Assembly (NCBI RefSeq): GCF_002754195.1
Contig: NZ_PEEU01000001.1
Coordinates: forward strand, 4,340,001 to 4,404,000
Direction of reading: 5' to 3'
Source: Flavobacterium sp. 9
GTDB lineage: Bacteria > Bacteroidota > Bacteroidia > Flavobacteriales > Flavobacteriaceae
DNA: 64,000 nucleotides
Each line of letters starts with the position of its first letter. Position 1 is the stretch's first letter. The notes below the pieces were generated by a model. It saw only the letters and a list, made by a program, of their open reading frames with translations, was not told where the DNA came from and searched no databases. A program made the translations under genes and the position numbers. Below, in pieces: positions 9,349-16,782 of the stretch.

Positions 9349-10179
9349 ATGACAGCAATTTTATCTTGGTTCAATAAAGAAAGGGGAACAGAACCATATT
9401 TTATGACAATTGGCGATACAAAGATTTCTAATAGTGAAACCACTTTATTATTGCAAGGTGCTAAAATTTTGGAACTGCCAATTAAGGTAAGAGATATGTC
9501 ATCGCCTTCATCACAACTATATTTCATATCAACAATAAGTTACTCTTATGCAGGAAGTACTCTAGTAGGATTAAATATTTATTGTATACTTCAAACTATT
9601 TTTTCGAATATTGGCGGTTTACAATCAAACCAAACTTTACCAGATTATATTAGTCTATCGGAAAAAGCAAAGTCAATTCTTAAATATTTTACAGTAGATA
9701 GCACTAAAGTAGTCGAAATAATATTATCTGGATTTTGTCCAAAATCAAAAGTTCCTTTTATTACCATTATTTCACCAACTTTAGTAGATGGACTCTTTGA
9801 CTACGAAATTAAATATAAAACTAATTTCTTAGATGAAGTTGATGTAGTGATAATTGGTGACAAAAAAGAAGACATTCATAAAATGTTAGAGTTAGATTTA
9901 TCGGAACAGACTCCAGATGATTCTTCTGAGTATTGGCGTACGCCTGTAAGAGTTCTCAATAAAATTATTGAAGAAAAGATGTTTAATACAATTGGTGGTG
10001 GAATACAGATGACTGCTGTCACAAAGTATCATTTCAAAACATATTCTATCGTATACGGTAATACAGGTGAAGTCGCTACTTTAAGATATCGTAATATGGA
10101 CATTTTTGAGGACATAGGTCTTCAAATAGGTGAATGTTATGTTACAATTCCAGGTATGCAAATTGATCTAGCTAACTAA
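9349..10179 (+). CDS. Orphan protein, possible Ntn-hydrolase-like fold
   Basis: A 276-residue protein with no signal peptide or membrane segment and no confident family. The first 85 residues, MTAILSWFN ... IGDTKISN ... GAKILELPIK ... YFISTISYSYAGSTLVGLNIY, recall the start of N-terminal-nucleophile hydrolases of the proteasome/HslV type: a Thr at position 2 exposed once Met is removed, a GD motif on the next strand, a K-I strand, then a small-residue helix after AGS. That resemblance is weak and is pattern reading only. The gene stands alone between a terminator and an IS1 remnant. Its AT content is like that of the accessory genes around it. The ATG at 9349 fits the conserved start. Confidence 0.6.
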   Translation: MTAILSWFNKERGTEPYFMTIGDTKISNSETTLLLQGAKILELPIKVRDMSSPSSQLYFISTISYSYAGSTLVGLNIYCILQTIFSNIGGLQSNQTLPDYISLSEKAKSILKYFTVDSTKVVEIILSGFCPKSKVPFITIISPTLVDGLFDYEIKYKTNFLDEVDVVIIGDKKEDIHKMLELDLSEQTPDDSSEYWRTPVRVLNKIIEEKMFNTIGGGIQMTAVTKYHFKTYSIVYGNTGEVATLRYRNMDIFEDIGLQIGECYVTIPGMQIDLAN

Positions 10180-10299
10180 AGAAGGTTTGGGAATAAGAAG
10201 TACGGCAAGAATATTGAAAATATCAACGATAAAATTATTAAAAAGAATCGTTTTTATTTCCCTAAATATTACTAAACGAATTATCCGCAAAGGCAAAAC

Positions 10300-10530
10300 T
10301 TAAGAAATCGAAGAGCTGTGCACTTATATCAGACACAAGAAAAATTATATTTGGCTGGTTTATGCATTGGAAAAGAATTCTAAAACAGTTTTGAGTTTTA
10401 ATGTTGGGAATTGAACCAAAAACGCTTAACCATGTTCTGGAAACTTTAAAATTATCTGACGCTAAAATGATATTTACGGACAGATTAAAAAACTACAAAT
10501 ATTTGATGTTAATTCGAAAACAAGTATAAA
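10300..10530 (+). pseudogene. Degenerate IS1-family transposase (InsB-like) remnant
   Basis: Translation in one frame gives EELCTYIRHKKNYIWLVYAL ... KTVLSFNVGN, then a stop. After a one-base shift the next frame gives TLNHVLETLK ... MIFTDRLKNYKYLM. Together these follow the IS1 InsB layout (DE.W.YV..K....WL.YA ... T...VFG.RT..TL..L ... TD.W..Y). Stop codons, the frameshift and missing ends show that it is dead. No inverted repeats could be assigned. It marks the 10180-10638 gap as old mobile-element debris rather than a gene. Confidence 0.65.
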
Positions 10531-10638
10531 TACGTATTGCTTATGGTATTTTAAATCTTTTATTTGTTATGGTTTTCCGTAATCAACTATTAAAATTTTA
10601 ATGTTTATTTGTTTTCAGGAAATATTATAAATAAAAAA

Positions 10639-11073
10639 ATGATAACAATCGACATAACACTTTTACAAACTTTATTAATCACCTTAATTTCTGCTTTTGT
10701 TGGAGGTTATATTTCTTTCTATTTTACTTCTAAATCAAAAAAGGACGATGCAATTCTAAAATTTAGGGAAGAAAAATATTCAAATTTGCTAATACTATTA
10801 AAAGGTTTTGTTGGCAACACTGCAAATACCGAAATTAAACGACAATTTTTTGACGAACAATATAAATCATGGATATATTCTTCCGACGAAGTAGTTTTAG
10901 CAATTAATAATTTAGTTGAATTGATAAAAGCGAATGAGCATAAAGATCCAGATGCACTGGAAGGAAGAAGAGCAATAGGAAATGTTGTATTAGCAATGCG
11001 TAAGGATTTATTAAGAAATACAAAGTTAGAATATAAGCATTTTAATTATACAAACGTGCGAGATAATGATTAA
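10639..11073 (+). CDS. Small membrane-anchored protein of unknown function
   Basis: The start is taken at ATG 10639. An upstream TTG at 10609 in the same frame would add ten residues before the hydrophobic segment and seems less likely. The 144-residue product begins MITIDITLLQTLLITLISAF with one membrane helix (about residues 7-27), followed by a polar, largely helical cytoplasmic part (SKSKKDDAILKFREEKYSNLLILLKGF). No family is recognised. Single-helix proteins with this sort of cytoplasmic helical part are frequent in mobile islands of Bacteroidota. It stands between the IS1 remnant and the truncated kinase, with no obvious operon partner. Confidence 0.6.
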   Translation: MITIDITLLQTLLITLISAFVGGYISFYFTSKSKKDDAILKFREEKYSNLLILLKGFVGNTANTEIKRQFFDEQYKSWIYSSDEVVLAINNLVELIKANEHKDPDALEGRRAIGNVVLAMRKDLLRNTKLEYKHFNYTNVRDND

Positions 11074-11246
11074 TATTAATGGTTGATGACTAATTAGGGA
11101 ACTGTTTTTTATCTTATTTGTACTTTGGATTTATTAATTATAAAATACTTATTAATATGATGAAATAGGACAATCTAAGCTAAAAGCCCATTTGTAATTT
11201 AACCTTACTTTTGTATACTTTAATTCATTTTATAATTGATTATCGC

Positions 11247-11900
11247 ATGGATAAATTAAAACACATAGCTTTAAAAGGAAAAGGATATTTTTGTATAGTG
11301 AAACAATATGCTGATGATTCGGGAAATGAGTTTGCTCTAAAAGAATTAAAGAAAGAGCATTTTCCCAATGACAATTATAGATATAGACTAAACCGTGAGA
11401 TAAGTCTCTTACGTGATTTGCAAGGATGTGACAATATTATAGAACTTCTTGACTCAGGACAAGATATTCCAAATGAAAAATTATGGTATCTCATGCCATT
11501 TGCAAAGCAAAATCTCTATGACTATATAAAGAGACATAATACAGCTATATGTAAAGAGCTGAGATATGAATTAGTCCAACAGATTATCAATGCAATTAAA
11601 TTTGCACATCAAAAGGGTGTTCTACACAGGGACATTTCTCCTAACAATGTTTTGGTCTTTGAAAAAGACGGAATTATAACTTTAAAGGTTTCTGATTTTG
11701 GATTAGGGAAAGACACAGAATCGCTGTCGTTCTATTCCGGTTCAAGTGCATCAGGATATGGGCAAATTTTATATGTCTCACCTGAACAGCGTGTAAGATT
11801 AAAAGATTCTACTGTCCAAAGCGACATTTATTCATTAGGTAAATTAGTATACTTTATTTTTACTGGAAAAGATCCTGATAATTTAAAACAATTTGGGTAA
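11247..11900 (+). pseudogene. Ser/Thr protein kinase, C-terminally truncated
   Basis: From ATG 11247 (217 residues; a TTG at 11211 would add 12 unconserved residues) the sequence carries the kinase core: glycine loop GKGYFCIV, catalytic Lys in FALKELKK, catalytic loop LHRDISPNNVL, metal-binding SDFGLGK, YVSPEQR in place of APE, and SDIYSLGKLVYFIFTGKDP (helix F). The frame stops right after KQFG, so helices G-I and anything beyond are missing. The next bases in the other frames do not restore a kinase. The catalytic residues are intact, but with an incomplete C-lobe it is probably inactive. It lies just upstream of an IS3 element and looks like part of a damaged accessory gene set. Confidence 0.7.
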
Positions 11901-11980
11901 TGTTACAGATTAGGTGTTTTTACATATTAGCAATTTAACTGCCTGAAAGAGAATATAAATTTGTAATTTTTGAATAGTAA

Positions 11981-12006
11981 AAGAGACGACCTGATGGTCG
12001 TCTCTT
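11981..12006 (+). terminator. Strong hairpin downstream of the truncated kinase
   Basis: A perfect 11-bp stem, AAGAGACGACC (11981-11991) with GGTCGTCTCTT (11996-12006) and loop TGAT. The following T-run is short and interrupted (CTGGTTTTAATATTTT). It is likely a terminator for the gene that originally ended here. Confidence 0.6.
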
Positions 12007-12151
12007 CTGGTTTTAATATTTTAAAAAGCCTTAAAATGCTTTTGTTGTACCTTAGTGTATCAAATTAGGTCATGAAAATAAAATGGAGTTGCTACATTTA
12101 CTGGGACATAAATTTTAAGACTGTTTAAATAAAAATAAATATCTTAGAATT

Positions 12152-12454
12152 ATGAAAAAACGAGTTTACAGTGCTGAGTTTAAATCATCAGCAGTACGAT
12201 TAAGTTACGAGCGAGAAAACATCAAAGAATTAGCAGATGAACTAGGCGTCCAGGTAGAGCGTATTTATAAATGGAGGTCTTCTCAAAAAACATTTACTAA
12301 TCTACAACCAATTATTTCTAAAAAGACAGAGATAGATTCTTTAGAAGTAAAACAATTACGAAAAGCCCTTAAAGAAAAAGAATTAGAGCTTGAGATATTA
12401 AAAAAGGCCGTTCACATCTTTTCCAAGAGCGATGGGAAATCTACCAATTTATAG
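12152..12454 (+). CDS. IS3-family transposase OrfA
   Basis: A 100-residue helix-turn-helix protein: MKKRVYSAEFKSSAVRLSYE, with a recognition region ELADELGVQVERIYKWR, then a leucine-rich coiled coil (KQLRKALKEKELELEILKKA). This is the standard IS3 OrfA layout, which binds the terminal repeats. Near its end the codons TTA AAA AAG form the heptamer A AAA AAG at 12400-12406, at which ribosomes can slip by -1 into the orfB frame. OrfA alone usually acts as a regulator of transposition. Confidence 0.9.
   Translation: MKKRVYSAEFKSSAVRLSYERENIKELADELGVQVERIYKWRSSQKTFTNLQPIISKKTEIDSLEVKQLRKALKEKELELEILKKAVHIFSKSDGKSTNL
12400..12406 (+). promoter_or_regulatory. Programmed -1 frameshift site (A AAA AAG)
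   Basis: The heptamer is in phase with orfA codons AAA AAG. From here the -1 frame is open without a stop right into orfB (KKGRSHLFQERWEIYQFIV ... EKMC), matching the way IS3 elements make the OrfAB fusion. Confidence 0.8.
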
Positions 12455-12486
12455 TCAGCTATAAACATTTATATCCTATTGAAAAG

Positions 12487-13317
12487 ATGTGCAGCGTTTT
12501 AAAAGTAAGCCGAAGTAGTTATTATAGATGGTTCAGTGGCGGTCCTTCTAATAGATTTATAGAAAATAGTCTATTTACAGATTTAATAAAAGAAGTTTTT
12601 GATCTAAGCAGTCAAACTTACGGAAGTCCCAGAATAGCGGAACAGCTAAAAAGAAAAGGATATAAAATATCCAAAAGGAAAGTTGCTAAATTGATGCTTC
12701 TTAATGGCTGGAGAAGTAAACTTAAAAGACGCTTTAAAGTAACCACAGATTCTAATCATCGATATCCAGTGTGCAGTAATCATCTCAATAGAAATTTTAC
12801 ACCAAAATCACTTAATGAGGTTTGGGTGTCTGATATAACCTATATAAGAACAGCTGCCGGCTGGTTATATCTTACTACTATTATTGATTTATATGACAGG
12901 CAGGTTATAGGATGGTCATTAAGCACACGAATGTATACCGATCAAACGATTATTCCAGCTTGGAAAATGGCAGTATCAAAAAGAGAAATAACAGAATCTT
13001 TACTTTTTCATTCAGATAGAGGAATACAATATGCTTCGATAGAATTCAGAAAATTGATTAATAAAAATACTTTAATCACTCAAAGTATGAGTAGAAAAGC
13101 TAATTGTTGGGATAATGCTGTAGCTGAAAGTTTTTTCAAGACCCTTAAAGCAGAACTTATCTATCAGCATAAATTCACAACCATTGAAGAAGCTAAATTA
13201 GCAGTCTTTGAATATATAGAAGTATGGTATAATAGAAAACGTCTGCATTCTTCTTTGGGATATAAAACACCTAAAGAAATGGAACTAGAATTTTATAAAA
13301 TAGAAAGTGTAGCATAG
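12487..13317 (+). CDS. IS3-family transposase OrfB (DDE integrase core)
   Basis: A 276-residue catalytic part. An HTH_21-like segment (YGSPRIAEQLKRKGYKISKR) is followed by an rve integrase core with the DDE triad in VSDITYI, LFHSDRGIQY and NAVAESFFKTLK. The end (VWYNRKRLHSSLGYKTPKEME) is typical of the family. The ATG at 12487 is an internal methionine; the active protein is probably the OrfAB fusion made from the slippery site at 12400. No disabling mutation is visible, so the element may still move. Confidence 0.92.
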   Translation: MCSVLKVSRSSYYRWFSGGPSNRFIENSLFTDLIKEVFDLSSQTYGSPRIAEQLKRKGYKISKRKVAKLMLLNGWRSKLKRRFKVTTDSNHRYPVCSNHLNRNFTPKSLNEVWVSDITYIRTAAGWLYLTTIIDLYDRQVIGWSLSTRMYTDQTIIPAWKMAVSKREITESLLFHSDRGIQYASIEFRKLINKNTLITQSMSRKANCWDNAVAESFFKTLKAELIYQHKFTTIEEAKLAVFEYIEVWYNRKRLHSSLGYKTPKEMELEFYKIESVA

Positions 13318-13355
13318 GTCTTAGAAAATTTGTCCGACTTTTTGTTGCAAGTCCA

Positions 13356-13985
13356 TACCACTGCAGTGCAGGATGCAGATACAGGATAAATTCGGAAACA
13401 GCCAATGAGATATTTATACAGAACCTGAAAAAGTATATACCGATTCCTGAAATCAAAAATATCTATGCCAATGTCATAGGCGATTGTTATAAAGAACAGA
13501 TTAAGGATGTCTTGGAAGAAAAAACTAAAATCATAAGCCAGATCAAAGATTATGAAACCAGAATCTCAAATGCAAGAGATCTTCTTGCAACAAAACAGAT
13601 AGATGCTTCGGATTACCGAGATATGAAATCAGATTATGGAGAGATGGTACGAAGACTTGAGCTTAAATTATCTGGTATCGATGATGAAAATAAAGATATT
13701 CAAGAGCTTTTAAAAGCGGGAGTAGACAACCTGATGAAGCTTAACGAATATTATGAAAATGGCAACTGGATTGAATCGAGAGATTTATTAGGTTCGATTT
13801 TTCCTGAGAATTTTACGATCTCAGAAAACGGGTTTCGAACCACTAGAGTAAACGAAGTAGTGCATCTCATCTACAGTATTAACAGGCTTATAGGGATAAA
13901 TAAAAAAGGGACAAAGAAGAAATTTTCTTCTTTGTCCCAATTAGTAGCGGGAACAGGACTCGAACCTGTGACCTTCGGGTTATGA
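13356..13985 (+). pseudogene. C-terminal remnant of a large serine recombinase
   Basis: The frame is open from the first base after the IS right end: YHCSAGCRYRINSETANEIF (second half of a zinc ribbon), then a long coiled coil (KEQIKDVLEEKTKIISQIKDYETRI...) and a domain ending INRLIGINKKG. This is the C-terminal third of Bacteroidota site-specific serine recombinases. The catalytic N-terminal part is absent upstream of the IS, so it was lost together with neighbouring DNA. Past about 13907 the frame reads a terminator and then the antisense of tRNA-fMet (VAGTGLEPVTFGL), stopping at the anticodon. That tail is an artefact of position or of the original attachment site. Confidence 0.75.
13902..13938 (-). 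terminator. Terminator of the tRNA-fMet transcript
   Basis: GGGACAAAGAAGA (13908-13920) pairs with TCTTCTTTGTCCC (13926-13938). Read on the minus strand the stem is followed by TTTTTT, seven bases after the tRNA 3' end. It lies inside the tail of the recombinase frame. Confidence 0.8.
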
Positions 13986-14017
13986 GCCCGACGAGCTGCC
14001 TACTGCTCTATCCCGCG
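13945..14017 (-). tRNA. Initiator tRNA-fMet (CAT)
   Basis: The 73-nt cloverleaf folds fully: acceptor CGCGGGA with TCCCGCT, D-stem GAGC/GCTC, anticodon stem TCGGG/CCCGA with loop CTCATAA, T-stem ACAGG/CCTGT, discriminator A. Two hallmarks make it the initiator: no Watson-Crick pair at 1-72 (C1 against U72), and three consecutive G-C pairs next to the anticodon loop. The anticodon is at 13982-13984. CCA is not encoded. Attachment of a serine-recombinase island to this gene is suggested by the remnant that abuts it. Confidence 0.93.
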
Positions 14018-14029
14018 ATGTTTCGGGTG

Positions 14030-14059
14030 CAAAGATACGCCGTTTTTTGAGAAATCCAA
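14030..14059 (-). promoter_or_regulatory. Bacteroidota-type promoter of tRNA-fMet
   Basis: Minus strand: TTG (14059-14057), 19 bases, then TATCTTTG (14037-14030), an exact fit to the TTTG-N19-TAnnTTTG promoter of the phylum, ending 12 nt before the tRNA. Confidence 0.65.
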
Positions 14060-14106
14060 CGAAAAGATTAAAAAATGTTTTATTTTCTGTATTGAGTTGA
14101 TATGAC

Positions 14107-14114
14107 TACCTTTG
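14107..14114 (+). promoter_or_regulatory. -7 promoter box of era
   Basis: TACCTTTG matches TAnnTTTG and ends 13 nt before the era start. The -33 position has only a T-rich stretch (TTTTCTG). Divergent from the tRNA promoter. Confidence 0.45.
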
Positions 14115-14127
14115 CAAAATAAATAAT

Positions 14128-15015
14128 ATGCAAATGTCACATAAAGCAGGTTTTGTAAACATCATCGGGAATCCAAACGTTGGAAAATCAACATTGATGA
14201 ACGCCTTTGTTGGAGAAAGATTATCGATTATTACATCAAAAGCACAAACAACTCGTCACCGTATTCTTGGAATCGTGAATGGCGAGGATTTTCAACTTAT
14301 ATTATCGGATACTCCAGGAATCATCAAACCGGCTTATGAAATGCAGGAATCGATGATGAACTTTGTAAAATCGGCTTTTGAAGATGCTGATATTCTGGTT
14401 TATATGGTCGAAATAGGAGAGCAGGACTTAAAAGACGAAGCTTTCTTTAATAAAATTATCCACGCTAAAATTCCGGTTTTGTTATTGTTGAATAAAATCG
14501 ACAATTCAAATCAGGAACAATTAGAGGAACAAGTTGCATTCTGGACTGCAAAAGTACCAAATGCTGAAATTTTCCCAATCTCGGCTTTACAGAATTTTAA
14601 TGTACCGGAAGTTTTTGGCAGAATCATAGAATTACTTCCAGAATCTCCTGCATATTATCCAAAAGATCAATTAACAGACAAACCGGAACGTTTTTTCGTA
14701 AACGAAACTATTCGTGAGAAAATCTTGTTGAATTATAGCAAAGAGATTCCGTATGCAGTTGAAATCGTTACTGAAGAGTTTTTTGAAGACGAAGCTATTA
14801 TCAGAATCCGTTCGATTATTATGGTGGAACGCGAAACTCAAAAAGGAATTATCATTGGACATAAAGGTGCAGCTTTGAAAAAAGTAGGTACTGAAGCGCG
14901 TGCTGATCTGGAGAAATTTTTCGGAAAACAAATACATATTGAACTTGTTGTTAAGGTGAATAAAAACTGGAGAAGCAATGCTAATATGTTGAAACGTTTT
15001 GGTTATAATCAGTAG
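14128..15015 (+). CDS. era: GTPase Era
   Basis: A 295-residue Era, an essential GTPase that binds the 3' end of 16S rRNA and acts in 30S subunit maturation. G1 is GNPNVGKST, G2 sits around SKAQTTRHRI, G3 is DTPG and G4 is NKID; all are intact. The C-terminal KH domain (about 200-290) has the GxxG-type loop in IIGHKGAALKKVG. Length is close to that of E. coli Era (301). The ATG at 14128 is used; an ATG two codons later is an equally possible start. It lies upstream of der but is separated by 373 nt with a repeat, so the two are probably separate transcripts. Confidence 0.97.
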   Translation: MQMSHKAGFVNIIGNPNVGKSTLMNAFVGERLSIITSKAQTTRHRILGIVNGEDFQLILSDTPGIIKPAYEMQESMMNFVKSAFEDADILVYMVEIGEQDLKDEAFFNKIIHAKIPVLLLLNKIDNSNQEQLEEQVAFWTAKVPNAEIFPISALQNFNVPEVFGRIIELLPESPAYYPKDQLTDKPERFFVNETIREKILLNYSKEIPYAVEIVTEEFFEDEAIIRIRSIIMVERETQKGIIIGHKGAALKKVGTEARADLEKFFGKQIHIELVVKVNKNWRSNANMLKRFGYNQ

Positions 15016-15120
15016 GTTTTATTTGTTTCAGGTTTCAGGTTTGAAATGCGAAATAGGAACGGCTAATCTGTTTTTGTTGTGAGATTTGAAAGATTTAATA
15101 TAAAACTTAAAGCTGATACT

Positions 15121-15226
15121 GAAAACTGAAGCCCTAGCCCTGATAGAAGTGGAAATCCTTTTTCTGGCTTCTTTAGCCAGGAAAAGATTGAAACGTCCCG
15201 AGGCTTCGGGAGCAGGAAATAGCTCC
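15121..15226 (+). repeat. Structured dispersed repeat, copy 1
   Basis: About 105 bp starting GCCCTAGCCCTGATAGAAG, with a hairpin formed by AATCCTTTTTCTGGCT and AGCCAGGAAAAGATT, then the palindrome CCCGAGGCTTCGGG and GAGCAGGAAATAGCTC. A second copy is inverted at 49203-49308. The rest of the 15016-15388 gap holds a CTTAG-ladder repeat (about 15242-15275) and the der promoter. Confidence 0.8.
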
Positions 15227-15283
15227 AAAAAAATATAAAAACTTAGGTACTTAGAAACTTAGCGACTTAGTCACTTTTTTAAC

Positions 15284-15291
15284 TACCTTTG
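15284..15291 (+). promoter_or_regulatory. -7 promoter box of der
   Basis: TACCTTTG matches the Bacteroidota -7 consensus. It lies 97 nt before the der start, which would give a leader of roughly 90 nt. Confidence 0.4.
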
Positions 15292-15388
15292 CAAAAAATT
15301 AAAATAAAGCATTTTGGATTACAAGTGGTTAGGTTTTTAGGGAACTAAAAATTTGAAATTTGGAATTTGAAATCTAAAATTCAAAAAA

Positions 15389-16699
15389 ATGAATAACATT
15401 GTTGCGATAGTAGGAAGACCTAATGTGGGGAAATCAACCCTTTTTAATAGGCTGATACAAAGAAGAGAAGCTATTGTAGATTCGGTTTCTGGAGTTACCA
15501 GAGATAGAAACTACGGTAAAAGCGAGTGGAACGGAAAAGAGTTTTCTGTGATTGATACCGGCGGATATGTTCGTGGATCTGATGACGTATTTGAAGGTGA
15601 AATCCGTAAACAAGTGGAGCTTGCTATCGATGAAGCAGATGTTATTATTTTTGTTGTTGATGTAGAAGAAGGTATTACACCAATGGATGATGTTGTTGCG
15701 CGTTTATTGCGTAAGGTAACAAAACCAGTTTTATTGGCTGTTAATAAAGTAGATAACGCAATGCGTGAAAAAGATGCTTTGGAGTTTTATAATCTTGGTT
15801 TAGGAGATTATTTTACGTTTGCAAGTATCTCAGGAAGTGGAACTGGAGATTTATTGGATGCTTTGATCGAATCTTTTCCAGAGAAACCAGAACCAGTTCA
15901 GGAAGAAGTGGTTTTACCTCGTTTTGCTGTTGTAGGACGTCCAAATGCTGGTAAATCTAGTTTTATCAATGCATTAATTGGTAAAGAACGTTTTATGGTT
16001 ACGGATATTGCAGGAACTACACGTGATGCAATTGATACAAAATTTGACCGTTTTGGTTTTGAATTTAATTTGGTTGATACTGCAGGAATCCGTCGTAAGG
16101 CTAAAGTTAAGGAAGATTTAGAGTTTTACTCAGTAATGCGTTCTGTTCGTGCGATTGAGCATGCAGATATTTGTATCTTGGTTATCGATGCAACTCGTGG
16201 ATTTGAAGGTCAGGATCAAAGTATTTTTTGGTTGGCTGAGAAAAACCGTAAAGGTGTTGTAATCTTGGTAAACAAATGGGATTTGGTTGAAAAAGATACC
16301 ATGTCGACTCGTGATTACGAAGAGAAAATCAAGAAAGAATTAATGCCTTTTACTGATGTGCCAATTTTGTTCGTTTCGGCTTTAACGAAACAACGTTTAT
16401 TGAAAGCACTTGAAGCTACGGTTCAGGTTTTCGAAAACAGAAAACAAAGAATTGCTACTTCAAAATTCAACGAATATATGTTGAAAGTTATTGAAGCTTA
16501 TCCGCCGCCAGCAACAAAAGGTAAATATGTAAAAATTAAATATTGTATGCAATTGCCAACATTAACACCTCAGTTTGTGTTTTTTGCAAATATGCCACAA
16601 TACGTTAAGGAGCCATATAAGAGATATTTGGAGAATAAAATTAGAGAAAATTGGGATTTCGCAGGAGTGCCAATCGATATTTATATCAGAGAGAAATAA
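15389..16699 (+). CDS. der: GTPase Der (EngA)
   Basis: A 436-residue tandem GTPase required for 50S ribosomal subunit assembly. The first G domain has [17 protein letters not shown] and NKVD. The second has [17 protein letters not shown] and NKWD. The C-terminal KH-like domain (about 350-436) ends [23 protein letters not shown], as in the family. Length and motif order are standard. A clear terminator follows 21 nt after the stop. Confidence 0.97.
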   Translation: MNNIVAIVGRPNVGKSTLFNRLIQRREAIVDSVSGVTRDRNYGKSEWNGKEFSVIDTGGYVRGSDDVFEGEIRKQVELAIDEADVIIFVVDVEEGITPMDDVVARLLRKVTKPVLLAVNKVDNAMREKDALEFYNLGLGDYFTFASISGSGTGDLLDALIESFPEKPEPVQEEVVLPRFAVVGRPNAGKSSFINALIGKERFMVTDIAGTTRDAIDTKFDRFGFEFNLVDTAGIRRKAKVKEDLEFYSVMRSVRAIEHADICILVIDATRGFEGQDQSIFWLAEKNRKGVVILVNKWDLVEKDTMSTRDYEEKIKKELMPFTDVPILFVSALTKQRLLKALEATVQVFENRKQRIATSKFNEYMLKVIEAYPPPATKGKYVKIKYCMQLPTLTPQFVFFANMPQYVKEPYKRYLENKIRENWDFAGVPIDIYIREK

Positions 16700-16720
16700 A
16701 ATTCTCTTTTGTAGTATTAA

Positions 16721-16760
16721 AAAAGCAACATTTCGAATTTTGAAATGTTGCTTTTTTTTT
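16721..16760 (+). terminator. Terminator of der
   Basis: Stem AAAAGCAACATTTC (16721-16734) with GAAATGTTGCTTTT (16742-16755), then a T-run. It is also able to work for the convergent gene on the minus strand. Confidence 0.9.
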
Positions 16761-16782
16761 GTGGTTTATTTAGAAATGGTTG

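Larger units (their letters stand above)
12084..13355 (+). mobile_element. IS3-family insertion sequence, complete (about 1272 bp)
   Basis: Imperfect inverted repeats of about 38 bp bound the element. The left end runs from 12084 (TGGAGTTGCTACATTTAC ...) and the right end finishes at 13355 (reverse complement TGGACTTGCAACAAAAAG ...). The arms share GGACA and AATTTT blocks further in, and the ends are TG ... CA as in the IS3 family. Inside are overlapping orfA and orfB joined by a slippery heptamer. The flanks (TAAA left, TACC right) show no 3-4 bp target duplication, so one side was probably altered after insertion. The right end abuts the zinc-ribbon codons of a serine recombinase remnant. 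Confidence 0.85.

Noticed and set aside
11211..11246. TTG start adding 12 residues to the kinase
   Set aside because: The residues precede the kinase start without homology, and ATG 11247 gives a normal glycine-loop distance.
12080..13359. Target-site duplication of the IS3 element
   Set aside because: Left TAAA and right TACC do not match, nor do 3- or 5-bp alternatives.
13908..13985. Protein tail VAGTGLEPVTFGL of the recombinase frame
   Set aside because: It is the antisense of a terminator and of tRNA-fMet, so it is not conserved coding sequence.
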